Positions 33,287 to 44,999 of a stretch of DNA of 64,000 bases are shown here, in pieces. The stretch covers positions 186,001 through 250,000 of the forward strand of contig JAHDVF020001374.1 in NCBI GenBank assembly GCA_022606425.2, written 5' to 3'. Made by a program: the position numbers and the translations under genes. This DNA comes from Lepidostoma basale. Taxonomy: Eukaryota > Arthropoda > Insecta > Trichoptera > Lepidostomatidae. Each line of letters opens with the position of its first letter. Position 1 is the first letter of the stretch. The notes beneath the pieces were generated by a model. It had not been told where the DNA came from and did not search any database. It was given only the letters and a program-made list of their open reading frames with translations.

Positions 33287-33404
33287 ATGTTCTTTATAGT
33301 ATATATTCAGTTTAAATCCACCGGTTTCGGCTCGCTGCCGTTACCGGTCGAAGCTATGAAGATAAGTGGATTTGAACTAAATAAATATACACTATAAAGA
33401 AATG
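33287..33404. mobile_element. ACCGGTTTCGG palindromic MITE
   Basis: TTCTTTATAGTATATATTCA...CCACCGGTTTCGGCTCGC and TTACCGGTCGAAGC...AATATACACTATAAAGAA are inverted. Perfect-looking outer ends suggest this is a complete copy. Confidence 0.82.
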
Positions 33405-33529
33405 TTTAAAATAATCATCAAAGCGTGTAATGTTTCAAATCGCCCTTACAGGGTAAAATATGGCACTCCCTTAAATTGCTTCGTATTATAAATTTGATAA
33501 AAATTTTGCGTTTTATTTTAAAAAAGAAA

Positions 33530-33625
33530 TAAAATATAAGCCTTAGACAGGCGAAACGTGTCATTCTAATAAATTATAATAAAACTTCTAATAAACAGAC
33601 GTTTTTTTACTATTATAAACCAGTA
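33530..33625 (+). mobile_element. AAACAGACG MITE-like element, right half
   Basis: AAGCCTTAGACAGGCGAAAC, GTGTCATTCTAATAAATTAT and AACTTCTAATAAACAGACG. The left half is lost. Confidence 0.6.
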
Positions 33626-33639
33626 TCTTTCAAAAACAA

Positions 33640-33966
33640 CAACAACAAACCATCACGCCGTTTCGCCGCAGGGGTAGGCAGAGAGAATGGACCGCCACAC
33701 TACTCTATCCTGACACACCTCTCCGACTTCTAACATGACCAACCTTTAAAATTTTAATTGTTTTGGTGTCTTCGTTTTTATTGATAAATTCTTGTTTCCA
33801 ATTACTATTTGTAAAGCTCCATTCCCTTTGTTACCCGCACCAACCCTTCTTTCGACGTCACTATCCGTTCGGCCATCCGCTGTGAACATGATACCTAAAT
33901 ACACAAATTCATTCACCTGCTCCATGTTCTCTACGTTCACGCCTGTGTTACAAACTATCATTTACT
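33640..33966 (-). mobile_element. LINE-A copy, (GTT)n-tail subfamily, internally deleted
   Basis: The antisense reads [39 protein letters not shown] and then jumps to the 3' end (KVGHVRSRR-type, GGCGTGATGGTTTGTTGTTG). The middle, with the YGSEAWN to RGRPRK blocks, is deleted. A later LINE-A copy cut into its 5' side. Confidence 0.8.
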
Positions 33967-33978
33967 ATCAGTATTCTT

Positions 33979-34461
33979 AAACTAACTAACTAACTTACCA
34001 TCACGCCGTCTCCCCGGAGGGGTAGGCAGACTTCTCTCGCTTTCTCTACATTTATACATCTTGTTATGCACGCACGTCGATTTCTCCGACTCCTCACGTG
34101 ACCGACATTCAATATTTGATTGATTTGATCGTGCCACGTTTTCCTCGGCCTTCCTCTATTTCTAGCTCCGTTCACGCCGTTTACATATACCTTCTTTACC
34201 ATTCTGTCTTCACTCATTCTTTCCATGTGTCCAAACCATCTTAATGACCCTTTCCTTATTTTGTTCATAACACTTTCATTCGCACCACATTCACTTCTTA
34301 TACTTGCATTTGTCACTCTATCATATACAGATTTGCCACACATTCGTCTTAGAGATCTCATTTCTACTGCATTTATTCTACTTTTATCCTTCTTTTGCCA
34401 GTTCCATGCTTCACTTCCATACATAAGGGTCGGCACAAGAACACCATTGTGCACTGCCATC
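33979..34461 (-). mobile_element. LINE-A copy with 12-bp target-site duplication, frame intact
   Basis: The antisense frame to 34463 is open over 150 codons: [67 protein letters not shown] and RRACITRCINVEKAREV, with a deletion near the end. ATCAGTATTCTT at 33967-33978 and 34462-34473 is a perfect target duplication. Confidence 0.9.
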
Positions 34462-35007
34462 ATCAGTATTCTTCATATGAATAATATCTAGATTTCCGCT
34501 CGTATTATTTAATAACCTTAGCAATGGAATATCCAATGAAGGTTAATGGCCACTACAAAAATTAACAGCAATTCAGATATCACAGATCGTAGTCTAATAG
34601 TGTATGTTCAGAAGAAGAATAGTCACACTTTTCCATTCTTATATCATACAAAGCATAATGCACATAATTCATTTTGTTCCGATTCTTGTCAAAGCCAAAA
34701 TTTTAATAAGATTGATGTGGTTACACAATATTTTCCGTTTTTTTTAATACACTAAAATATTTTATACATTTGTAGGCTTCACTGATTCACATTTTTATGA
34801 CAAAATATGTAATGGCCGAAATTTTAAATGTAGGTATATTCACTAGTATTGACTTTAATAAAATATAAACTATAATATAAAGTTATTTATTATTTCTTGA
34901 ACAATTATGTAAAATTCAAATAAATGATATGTTATTTGTAATATCATTGAAGAAATTCATGATAAAATAATGAAAATAAAAATACTTTTTTTAAAATTAA
35001 AACTAAA

Positions 35008-35205
35008 AAACTAACTAACATCATAATTCATACATCGTGTCATGCACGCGTGCCGATTTCTCTGACTCCTCACGCGGCTGATATTCAATATTTGATTTAT
35101 TTGATCGTGCCACGTTTTCCTCGATCTTCCTCTATTTATAGTTCCATTTACATCGTAAACATATTTTTTTACCATTCTTTCCTCGTTCATTCTTTCCATT
35201 CGTTT
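35008..35205 (-). mobile_element. LINE-A fragment
   Basis: The antisense reads [36 protein letters not shown] and [15 protein letters not shown]. It begins at CTAACATCATAATTCATACA with the 3'-most part lost. Confidence 0.8.
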
Positions 35206-35362
35206 TTTTAAATATATTATTTAAAATCCACTAATGTTTGTGTCTTCGACCGATTTCGGCAGCCCGCTTTCATCGTTCACCTGAAGATGGTTGAAGAAGG
35301 AACTGCCGAAACCGGTCAAAGCCATAAACATTTATCGATTTTAATTAAATAAATATTTAAAA
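35205..35362. mobile_element. ACCGGTTTCGG palindromic MITE
   Basis: ATTTAAAATCCACTAATGTT...CGACCGATTTCGGCAG is inverted as CTGCCGAAACCGGTCAAAGC...ATCGATTTTAATTAAAT, with a loop TTCACCTGAAGATGG. Confidence 0.8.
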
Positions 35363-35454
35363 GAATATATATATATTTTTTTGATTTATTAAAAAAAACA
35401 TACACGTTACAGATATTTTCTAAGACGTGTAAAACTCTATATTAAATAATTTAT

Positions 35455-35545
35455 AATTATGAAAACTTATATTTTCTAGAAATTTTATTTTAATTTATTT
35501 GAAGAATGTCACATTTCGCCTGTCAAAGGCAATATCAAATGTTGC
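35455..35545 (+). mobile_element. AAACAGACG MITE-like element, left half
   Basis: TATGAAAACTTATATTTTCT, AGAAATTTTATTTTAATTTA and GTCACATTTCGCCTGTCAAA, then AATATCAAATG. Confidence 0.6.
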
Positions 35546-35684
35546 TATGCTAGTGGCACTAGTTTACATGAAAAAGTAATTAACAATTTGATATCTGTCT
35601 AGTGGTTTATCTGTTTACTCCCAACTGGCATATGAGACACATTTTGAGTTTAAAAAATCTCCTTCCTAAATAAATTTCTTTCTT

Positions 35685-36050
35685 CTTTCTTCCTCAGCCA
35701 TCTCTCCACTGCTGGATACAGGCCTCCTCCATTTTCTTCCACTCCACTCTATCTTGGGCTAGTCTTTGTCACATTTTTCCAGCGACAGAGATAATGTCGT
35801 CGGCCCATATTTTTTGGGGTCGGCCCACTCCTCTTCTTCTATCCCATGGTCTCCATTTGAGGACTCTGGGTGCCCATCGCTCTGTTCCCTGTCTGGCGAC
35901 ATGACCTGCCCACTGCCATTTCTGCTTAGCGACAAGGTCCATTATGTCTATGACTTTTGTTCGGCGTCTTATTTCTTCATTTCTTATTTTGTCTTTTAGA
36001 CATAAACCTAGCATTTGTCTTTCCATGGACCTTTGCCCACATTTTAGTTT
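35685..36050 (-). mobile_element. LINE-H 3' end
   Basis: The antisense reads MERQMLGLCLKDKIRNEEIR, KVIDIMDLVAKQKWQWAGHV, WRPWDRRRGVGRPQKIWADD and KKMEEACIQQWRDG. This is the LINE C-terminal pattern, related to LINE-F. 5'-truncated. Confidence 0.83.
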
Positions 36051-36224
36051 ATGTTCCGTATTGGCAATTAGCGTAATGGTTGAAATTATAAAATATTATC
36101 TAATTTAGCTATTCGATAAATTTGCTACAAATCTATTTTTCCCTATATAAGAAAACAAAATCAATTTAAACTGGTGCACTCAAAGGAATTTCTACAAATA
36201 GAAATATATCGACTGAAGCAAAGA

Positions 36225-36680
36225 GAAGTATGTACTTATGTATGGAAGTGAAGCTTGGAGTTGGCAGAAGAAGAATGAAAGTAGGATAAATGCCGTAGAA
36301 ATGAGGTCACTAAGAAGAATGTGCAGAAAAACAATGTATGATAGAATATCTAATGATGAAGTAAGAAAGGAATGTAAGGCGGATGAATACGTGATAAATT
36401 AAATTAAGAAAGGGTCACTAAGATGGTTTGGACATATGGAACGACAAGTAGTGTGAATGGGAAAAGAAGTCGAGGAAGGTCAAGGAAGACATGGCATGAC
36501 CAAATTAATCAATTACTGAAAGGCGGCCATGTTCGAAGTAGGAATAATCGACGAGCGTGCATGTCGCGATGTGTGAATTTAAAGGAGGCGCGATAATTAT
36601 GTCAGGATAGAACAATGTGACGATCCATCATTTCTGCCTACCCCTCCAGAGAAACGGCGTGATATTTAGATAGTAGCTAG
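36225..36680 (+). mobile_element. LINE-A copy
   Basis: [24 protein letters not shown] start, [19 protein letters not shown] and [19 protein letters not shown] blocks with a stop near 36400 and a short deletion after RWFGHME. Ends GGCGTGATATTTAGATAGTA, a degenerate tail. Confidence 0.82.
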
Positions 36681-36705
36681 TTTTACTGTTAAAAAAAATG
36701 CAATG

Positions 36706-36812
36706 AAAGTTTATACTAAGGAAATTGAAAAACTTTGTTTAATCCACTGTTTAACTATTTAGTAGGAACATTTAAATCGTGAAATTAACAAAGTTTTTCA
36801 ATTTCCTAAGTA
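36706..36812. mobile_element. Small fold-back element
   Basis: ACTAAGGAAATTGAAAAACTTTGTT is inverted at about 36788-36812 as AACAAAGTTTTTCAATTTCC. GGAATTCCACAGTGTTA just outside also occurs near 48715 and 21957. Confidence 0.65.
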
Positions 36813-36888
36813 TAATACTATGGAATTCCACAGTGTTAATGCCTTAGCGTTCAATAAGTTAATGAAAGGTTAAAATATATATATTTTT

Positions 36889-37224
36889 TTAATTCATGTT
36901 GTGCGAGCTGTGATTCGTCATTTTGATGATTATATCCTTAAAACCCCTGTTTTAAGAAACCGGTTTTCTGTCAGTAGCTACTCGTATAATATAAGCGCAA
37001 TCATTATATAAGCGCGGTCATGTTGCAGGCAAAGCTATGGTCATGAGCAATTACATTGACCAAGTGCAAAACATTCCGCTCTAGCGAAATTGCAGCCCAG
37101 TGCACTGACCTTATTTTGCCTGACACTAGTCGCTAATCCAAACATAATCTCGGATTATAACTCACAAATAAAGGTTGCTTACACCCAGATCAGGAGATTT
37201 ATATGCAATGTTTGTCGAGTTAAT
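36889..37224 (+). repeat. About 335-bp duplicated segment, copy 1
   Basis: Runs from TTCATGTTGTGCGAGCTGTG to GTTTGTCGAGTTAATGGCT. Copy 2 at 39750-40085 differs at only about five sites by eye. Both are preceded by a T run and AT repeats. Sequence beyond 37224 is not shared. Confidence 0.9.
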
Positions 37225-38060
37225 GGCTCTATTGAGAAACCCTATGTGCTCTATTGAGAATACCTATGTTATTTTTGTTCCTAATAAAAATAATATGCTA
37301 AGTTTTAAAGCGCTGTTTTTGAGATGTAATCACCTCAAGGGTGAATTTAGACGTGTTTTAAATCTAAATGTGAACGCTGCATCTGATTGATATTTGCGTT
37401 CGATTAGAAAGCATAATAGAACAAAATATGCAAGTTTTAAATTGGGTTTGAAATATGAAAACAATGGGTTTTCAGCTTAGATCTGAAATCTGTCGGATCA
37501 TTTATGCATCTGAGGTGTGAAGAAAGATTGCTTCAAGCTGATCGACCCGCTAACGCAAACGCTCGATCCTCGAAATTTGTACTAGGGCAACCCTTTGGTT
37601 CAACTAATCTTTATATTGCCGAGGAGTTCGCCGAGCGAAGTATGGATTTCCCTGTATTTAGGCTGTCCGTTATACAGAGGTCGGATATATAATATAATTT
37701 GGAGCCATATCCAATAACCTTCAACGGCGCCGACATCAATTGTTCTTTGCTCCATCACGCAAAACTAACCTGCCTTTAGTGATGTCAGTAGGAAGATTAA
37801 TTCGGAAGTTGAATCTAATCGTATCGGATATGGACATTTTTAATATCAATGAGGCAGTTTTCCTTAAATATATATTACACATTCTGGAGAGAGTACTGCC
37901 TCACTACGTCGACATGTTTGGGATCTTTTTGAGATACTCGTATATTATCTCTGAGTTTCATATCGATATTGTATTTTAGTTTACCGTTGTGTGTCCTAAT
38001 GAGTCGCCTAAATGTTTTTCATCTGTTATATCTCAGTTGTATATAAGAAAAAATAAATAA
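37225..38060 (+). mobile_element. Probable LINE 3' region related to 3476-3840
   Basis: From about 37700, AACCTGCCTTTAGTGATGTC and the following 100 bases align with 3560-3680. Ends AAAAAATAAATAACTAAATA. Frames at 37175, 37504 and 37740 have no recognisable domain. GAGATGTAATCACCTCAAGG near 37320 is the inverted small repeat also seen at 20882. Confidence 0.5.
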
Positions 38061-38385
38061 CTAAATAAAACTCTAAATTTATAAGGATGTTTCTAAAGTT
38101 GACAAAGTCTCTCCACTTCTCTTGTTATTGTGGTAGAAGGTTTGGCGAACTCCTTTCTAGGGGCACCGGGTGTTATAGTTATAGTAAAACTACACACGGA
38201 GGAACTTTCTTGCCCCATTGTAATGTAAATAAGTAATAATGTTAAAATAAAATAAAGCTATCATTCCCATCATTTGAATTCTCTCGGAGTAATTATTTTT
38301 TCAATTCGATTTTATATGGAAGTATAGAGAAGTCTCTCATCATTGATACGCCACTATTAATGAAAGATAAATAATATTCATGTCG

Positions 38386-38605
38386 ACCAACGTGGCCGAA
38401 TGGTAAGTGACTGCCACCCCGAAGGTCTCAGGTTCGATTCCCTGAAATGGCAGTGTGGTTGTCTGGTGCAGATTTCACGAGACAATTAAATGGCCATAGA
38501 TTAGCTACCTATCACGTGTCACGAGAATCAATATAATAGTTATACCCTTTACATCGATTTATCTCGCGTTGTAATGATGTAAAGAGCTATTCAACATAAA
38601 AATAA
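38386..38605 (+). mobile_element. tRNA-like SINE-1, tail type i
   Basis: Head CAACGTGGCCGAATGGTAAG (box-A-like TGGCCGAATGG) and GGTTCGATTCC (box B), body GGCAGTGTGGTTGTCTGGTG, then tail CCTTTACATCGATTTATCTC, TAATGATGTAAAGAGC and AATAATAATAAT. Confidence 0.85.
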
Positions 38606-38609
38606 TAAT

Positions 38610-38830
38610 AATAATATTTAAACAATATTGCATTCTTCATCAACATGTTTTGGATGGTATATATTGTTCTTCAAATTTCTACACTGAAGTAGGATGAGCA
38701 CCATCCGAAACACGTATGCGAAGAATTCAAAATGGTGTTGTGAAAATATTATGTTTTACAAAAGTCTTAATTTGAATCCTCAATACACAGTCATGGGGAA
38801 TATATAAGAAATAAAATAAATAGTTTAATT
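38610..38830. mobile_element. TTCTTCAGTG fold-back family, short copy
   Basis: TTCTTCATCAACATGTTTTGGATGG and CCATCCGAAACACGTATGCG are inverted around CTACACTGAAGTAGGATG. The outer sequence CACAGTCATGGGGAATAT also occurs at 40275-40300. Confidence 0.65.
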
Positions 38831-38870
38831 ATCATAATATAACAATATATAATATAATAATAAATATTAT

Positions 38871-39387
38871 ATGGCAGTGCACAATGGTGTTCTTCTACCG
38901 ACCCTTATGTATGGAAGCGAAGCATGGAACTGGCAAAAGAAGGATGACAGAAGAATAAATGCAGTAGAAATGAAATCTCTTAGACGAATGTGTAGATACT
39001 CTGTATATGATAGAGTGTCGAATGATAATATAAGAAGTGAATGCGGTGCAAATGATGGTGCTATGAACAAAATAATTAAAGGATCATTAAGATAGTTTGT
39101 ACATATGGAAAGAATGAATGAAGAAAGAATAGTAAAAAAAATATATGTTAATGATGTAATTGGAACCAGAAATAGAGAAAGACCGAGTACGAGACACGAT
39201 CAAATAAATCAAACATTGAATGTCGGCCATGCGAGGAGTCAGAGAACTCGACGTGCGTGCATGACACGATGTATGAATGTTGAGGAAGCGAGAGAAATAT
39301 GTCAGGAAAGAAAGAAAGGTGTGGCAGTCCATTCTTTCTGCCTACCCCTTCGGGGAGACGGCGTGATGGTTAGTTAGTTAGTTTTTA
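38871..39387 (+). mobile_element. LINE-A copy next to an AT tract
   Basis: [20 protein letters not shown] to KIIKGSLR, a stop (TAG at 39093-39095), then [20 protein letters not shown] to [20 protein letters not shown] and the GTTAGTTAGTTAG tail. One nonsense codon and a small deletion. The tail runs straight into the AT array. Confidence 0.88.
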
Positions 39388-39749
<362 letters not shown>

Positions 39750-40085
39750 AATTCATGTTGTGCAAGCTGTGATTTGTCATTTTGATGATTATATCCTTAA
39801 AACCCCTGTTTTAAGAAACCGGTTTTCTGTCAGTAGCTACTCGTATAATATAAGCGCAATCATTATATAAGCGCGGTCATGTTGCAGGCAAAGCTATGGT
39901 CATGAGCAATTACATTGACCAAGTGCAAAACATTCCGCTCTAGCGAAATTGCAGCCCAGTGCACTGACCTTATTTTGCCTGACACTAGTCGCTAATCCAA
40001 ACATAATCTCAGATTATAACTCACAAATAAAGGTTGCTTACACCCAGATCAGGAGATTTATATGCAATGTTTGTCGTGTTAATGG
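39750..40085 (+). repeat. About 335-bp duplicated segment, copy 2
   Basis: Matches 36889-37224 almost base for base and stops at TTAATGGCTAA, where a LINE-A tail begins. Confidence 0.9.
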
Positions 40086-40225
40086 CTAACTAACTAACTT
40101 ACTTACCATCACGCCGTCTCCCCGGAGGGGTAGGCAGAAAGAATGGAACGCCACACTGTTCTGTCCTGACATACGTCTCTCGCTTCCTCTACATTCATAC
40201 ATCTTGTCATGCACGCACGTCGATT
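40086..40225 (-). mobile_element. LINE-A short fragment
   Basis: Inverted tail CTAACTAACTTACTTACCAT, then GGGGTAGGCAGAAAGAATGG to TGCACGCACGTCGATTTTTT. It is truncated after about 140 bases and joined to sequence like the outer part of the 38610 fold-back. Confidence 0.82.
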
Positions 40226-40677
40226 TTTTTCGAAAATATTTCGTTTTTTAAAAGTCTTAATTTGAATCCACAACACACATTCATGGGGAATATAAAAAAG
40301 AACATAAAATAACAACTTTGCAATATAATATATATATTTTTAGTTATTTAATTGTTATTTTATAGAAAGCAAACTAACATATAATTACTGTATTTAGGCA
40401 TAAATTTATATAATAGTTTTATACGTGAATGAACCTGTTATCAATACTAAAATTAATAATCTGGTTCATGTCGTGTATCCCTCACATTACTTTTATAACA
40501 TTTATCTAATCGACGTTATGTCATGATTAAAGATAAAAAATCTCCTTGTTTTGATGAACTCTAGCTACTGTAAAACAAGAAAAGTTGGGAGAGGTCATGA
40601 AAAATTCCTAAAACTATTAAAAAATATGTATGCACACACAAAATATTTAAACATATTTATGCACTTTTGCAATTTAT

Positions 40678-40885
40678 TGGGGCAGGCAACATAGTAAATG
40701 GTGGCTCGATCAAATCAGTCAACGTGAGAAGTCGAAGAAATCGACGTGCCTGCATGAAACTATCTATGAATGTAGAGGAATCGAGAGAATTATGTCAGGA
40801 CAAATAATGTGGCGGTCCATTATTTCTGCCTATCCCTTCTGAGGAGACGGCGTGATGGTCAGTTAGTTAGTTAGTTACTTTATTT
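40678..40885 (+). mobile_element. LINE-A copy, internally deleted
   Basis: GGGGCAGGCAACATAGTAAATGG (GAGNIVNG) jumps to TGGCTCGATCAAATCAGTCA and then CGACGTGCCTGCATGAAA to GGCGTGATGGTCAGTTAGTT. About 350 bases are missing from the middle. Confidence 0.78.
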
Positions 40886-40904
40886 GAGCACCCAAATATT
40901 GAAA

Positions 40905-41092
40905 GCTTTTGCGACAGAGTAACATATGCTATGACTGCCACACCGAATGTCCTGGATTTGATTCCCGGTGATAACAGTGTGATTCTCACACTGTCTTTAA
41001 TGACTATGGTATACCCTTTTCATACTTTTGGTTCCCTTTACATTTGACTCGCTTTATAATAATGTAAATCTCTTCAACAAAATAATAAAAAA
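40905..41092 (+). mobile_element. tRNA-like SINE-1, tail type i, diverged
   Basis: TTTTGCGACAGAGTAACATA, box-B-like GATTTGATTCCCGG, AACAGTGTGATTCTCACACT and a tail with CCCTTTACATTTGACTCGCT, TAATGTAAATCTCTTC, ending AAATAATAAAAA. Confidence 0.75.
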
Positions 41093-42215
41093 TCATTTGA
41101 ATAACTTTTTAAAAACATTGTATTTTCACAACAACTTTTTTGCACCTTTCATATACATGTTTCGGGACACAGACTTCCCTTCTTCAGTGTAAAAAATTAT
41201 GTCTTTTAGCAGTCAAATGAAAGAGAGGCATAACTTATATATATTAAATATTATTATATTATATCCCTCATATATAAAAATTGGAGGGGGGGGGACAAAA
41301 ACAATGAAGATATAATAAACCACTAAGTGAACTTAAAATCTAGTCCCATAATTGATTTGTTTCCCCTGTCTCATAATTCTAACTAAACAACATTTTATCC
41401 TGCCGCTAAAGTTTATTCCCCCACCTTTTTACTCTCTTTTATTTTACTGTTAAAATTCATTAATTCATACATACCTGGGACACAATATTCGATTGGACCG
41501 AGACAACCTAACCGCAAAGCTAAAAAGAATAATTGGACTAAGCTGGGCAACTTTCAGAAACATGAGTTACATCCTTAAAAACCGGAAAATACCGATCAAC
41601 CTGAAACGAAAAGTCTATAAAGCCTGCGTTCTGCCAGTTGGTACTTATGGTCTTGAAACTCTTACATTGTCCAAACAAAGTGCCGAGAAACTACGAGTGA
41701 CCCAAAGAGCCATGGAGCCATGTTAGGAATAAGCCTAAAAGACAGAGTCAGAACCGATACGGTGAGAGAAAAAACTAAGGTCACTGACATCATCCACCGG
41801 GTGACGACTCTAAAATGGCAATAGGCAGGTCACGTAGCCAGAAGCTCAGATGAAAAATGGACAAGAAGACTGCTGACTTGGAGACCGTGGACGGCAAAGC
41901 GAAGTGCAGGGCGACCGCAACTACGGTGGAAGGATGATCTGAACAGACACGTCGGAATAACCTGGATGCAGTCTGCACAGGACAGAGTGACATGGAAGCA
42001 AATGGAGAAAGCCTTAGTCCAGGAGTGGACGGAGTGGACGGCTTGAGGAAGAAGAAGAAAAGAAGAAGAATTCATACACCTAAAAAAGAATTCTGTGTCC
42101 CAAAACATGTTTGTGAAAGGTCCAAAAAAGTGTTGTGAACATATAATACAATGTTTTCAAAAAGTTATTCAAATGTGAATCCACAACTCAAAGTGATGGC
42201 GAATATAGAAGAAAT
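41091..42215. mobile_element. TTCTTCAGTG fold-back element split by LINE-F
   Basis: Left arm 41091-41215 (CATTGTATTTTCACAACAAC, CATGTTTCGGGACACAGAC, CCCTTCTTCAGTG) and right arm about 42085-42215 (GTGTCCCAAAACATGTTTGT, GTTGTGAACATATAATACAATG) are inverted. LINE-F lies between. Confidence 0.82.
41472..42068 (+). mobile_element. LINE-F 3' end with 10-bp target-site duplication
   Basis: LTAKLKRIIGLSWATFRNMS, KACVLPVGTYGLETLTLSKQ, a frameshift, LGISLKDRVRTDTVRE and GRPQLRWKDDLNRHVGITW, then a GAAGAAGAAG tail. AATTCATACA at 41462-41471 and 42069-42078 flanks it. One stop occurs in KWQ*AGHV. Confidence 0.85.
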
Positions 42216-42582
42216 AATAATCACGTTGGTTTTGTATCAGTCTGTAGGTACCATCCAGCCTAATCTAGGTTCCAAACACTAGCAGTCGCCTCTGCGGTCG
42301 GACATAACTCAGTTAACACGTTTCGAAATGCATAATTCGAATAATTCAACCAGTTATCTGGAACTAGTCAAAGATCAATGCCATTTTTGTGAAATACGTG
42401 CAATTCGGACCTTCACTTTTCTGGAGTTGTTATAATGACGGATTGTGCTGTATGTTTATCTGCAAACGTTGCAATAGTAAACGAGGAGAGGAAATCTGTA
42501 ATTAAAGAATTAAAAGAAAATGGTTCCTATCAAGAGCACAGTTTTCATACAAAATATTATTAACAGACAGTGATAAATCAAA

Positions 42583-42975
42583 TCAAATCAATCAAATCAA
42601 ATCAGTTTATTTACTCAAAAGACATTACAAACAGCATAAATGTTTAATGCATCTATTTAGTACAGGTAAAACATAATACCAGAAACGCATTAGTGATGGT
42701 TCGACATTAGGAAGACAAGATACTTTCCAAAGTCAAAAGTATTTGTCCCCTGAACGTACTTTCACTAACATGAAAGACGTCGATCTCCGAGGAGACCGCG
42801 TTCAGCAGACTAATTGCTCTTCCCACCGGCGTCACCAGAGGCAGATTGGTTCTGGCGGCCGGTAGGTAAAACAATCTGTGCTGTCGCTGTCGGAGATATC
42901 TATCGGGGACAAAAAGACCAACATCCTCCAGTACACGTACGGCCGAGTTCTCGAAGTATCCCCTAAGCGTGAACG
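42583..42975 (-). mobile_element. Repeat with (TTTGAT)n tail, inverted copy
   Basis: Starts AAATCAAATCAAATCAATCA, then AAATCAGTTTATTTACTCAA. Inverted match to 3476-3840 through CTGGTGACGCCGGTGGGAAG on the minus strand. Slightly longer 5' than that copy. Confidence 0.7.
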
Positions 42976-43560
42976 GTGAGAAACTTGAGCAAGTTACTGA
43001 ATTTATTTATCTGACAAGCATGATTACAAGAGATGGAAAAATTTATGAAAGAAATCAAACGAAGGGTCGGTGCTGGGAATAAAATTAATGGCGGTCTCCA
43101 AGTCATCACTGCAAATAGAAATATTTAGTACATAATGGAGTTCTAGTGCCAACCCTTAGTGAAGCTTGGAGCTGGAAAAAATGTGAAAGTATGATAAATG
43201 CCGTAGAAATGAGATCACTGAGAAGAATGTGCGTGAAGGATATGATAGAATACCAAACGACGAAAAAAGGAAGACATGTAAGGCGAATGATTGTATTATA
43301 AATAAAATTATAAAAGGATCCTTGAGATGGTTCGGACATTGAACATATGGTTCGACAACAACAAAATCAAACCATCACGCCATTTATCCGTAGGGGTAGG
43401 CAGAGATAATGGACCGCCACCGCTATCCTTTGGGGATAGAGTGGTGTGCCACACCTCTCTAGCTTCCTGCACATTCGTACAACGAGTCATACACGCACGT
43501 CGATTCCTCCGACTTCTTACATTACCAACCTTTCAAATGTGATTAATTTGGTTATGTAAC
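42970..43560. mobile_element. Two opposed LINE-A fragments
   Basis: 42970-43340 is sense (AACGGTGAGAAACTTGAGCA to GGATCCTTGAGATGGTTCGG), cut before the 3' end. 43370-43560 is antisense 3' end with the (GTT)n-type tail (AACAACAAAATCAAACCATC). The two tails do not lie at the outside, so this is two insertions or a rearrangement rather than a simple 5' inversion. Confidence 0.75.
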
Positions 43561-44980
43561 AATATAATAATTATTTAAAATGTTGCTTTGCCATACATTT
43601 TTTCGTGTTTCAACATAATTAAAAATTTCATGTTTTTTCATCTTTTAAACCGAGTCCTTTGTTCCCCTTAGCTCCCCATTTAAATAAAATTTTGAGGGTC
43701 TGAGTACTCCATTTGCGTCTATTTAACATCAATTATCACCTTTTAATGAATCAAACAAATCTGTGTATCCAAAATTAATTATTTACGTATAGTTTCAGTG
43801 AAAAGAACAAATTAAGTTGAAATACGTGAAAGTTTTTAATATAAAGTGCATCGTGTAAACGTCTCAAAACGGCTATTTCCGAGTCGAGACCTCAAAGATG
43901 GTTGCCACATGTGTGTCCGAGTGTCCGAGTGCCCAGTGAATTGTGTGAAGTGCAACAGGATGATTTATGAGGGAACGCCCAAATTCTTGGAAATAATTTG
44001 TGAACTTTTACTATGTGCCAAAACACTAAGATTGATCTTCTACAGCGCCCTTGAGATGAGCAATTCATAAAAATGGCGCTTTATAAATTATCCAATTTAT
44101 TATTATTATTATTATTATTTGTATATATACCGATCAGTTTTTATTTTCAAGTTTTTTCAAAACAGTTTTTTTTGGTTTTCCTGACAAAAATCGATTGGGA
44201 ATGAAACTGGTAGCTTGTAAAATGGTTTAAACACTTTTTTTATATACTCGTATTCATATTTATCAAATCACGAAATAAACTATGTATCATCATTTTTAAT
44301 CTGAAATATTACATACAGTTTACACCTCAAGTTAATTTAATGTAGTTAAAAGTTAAATTAAAGTAGTTAAAGTAGCTTTTATTTATCCGGAAAATGGAGA
44401 AAGATAGAAAAGTATTATAATTAAAAAACTTCGTTTTGTTTAATTATTAATCAGGTTAATTTAAAACTGTTTAATTTTTATTTTTGGTCAAGTTAATTAA
44501 ACTATTATTTAATTAGAGTTAATGTTAAATCGGCTAATTGTATATATTTCCTTTTTTTACAGATACTTTAACTGGAAAATCTATTTCAAGAAATGCTGTA
44601 AACTTCAAAATGCGGCCATAATTCTCACTTAACTTTTTTAAGCATCAAGATTAATTATTCTGTCTGTATTATAGTATAGAGGCAGTTAACTATACCAATA
44701 AACGATGGAATTAAGAATATTCTCACGCCAAGGTAAATCAAGTTTCATTTATGTTATTTAAAATTGTTTAGACGTATATTTAAAAGTACACTTATATTAT
44801 ATTATATATAATTTCATTTATTTGACAGTATAAAAAAGAATATTTAAATTACAATAGGGCACCCATTATCCGTTTATATGTAAATTGGTACCATTTTATC
44901 TAAAGAGCTTCTATTTATCCGGAAAAACGGAGAAAGATATCGGAAGAAGGGTATAAAAATGATACCCTTAAAATTTCTTA
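43561..44980. other. Non-repetitive-looking stretch upstream of the CD36-like gene
   Basis: Mostly unique AT-rich sequence with an ATT run at 44099-44121. A moderately GC-rich patch at 43840-44040 has an ATG in good context (TCAAAGATGG at about 43893-43902) and could hold a 5' exon of the CD36-like gene, but I cannot prove it. Its right end includes the small GCGCCCTTGAGATGA repeat. Confidence 0.4.
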
Positions 44981-44999
44981 TTTTTCTTCTTCTTCCTTG

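Noticed and set aside
42970..43560. Second twin-priming event
   Set aside because: The 3' tail end lies in the middle of the composite rather than at its outer edge, which twin priming does not produce.
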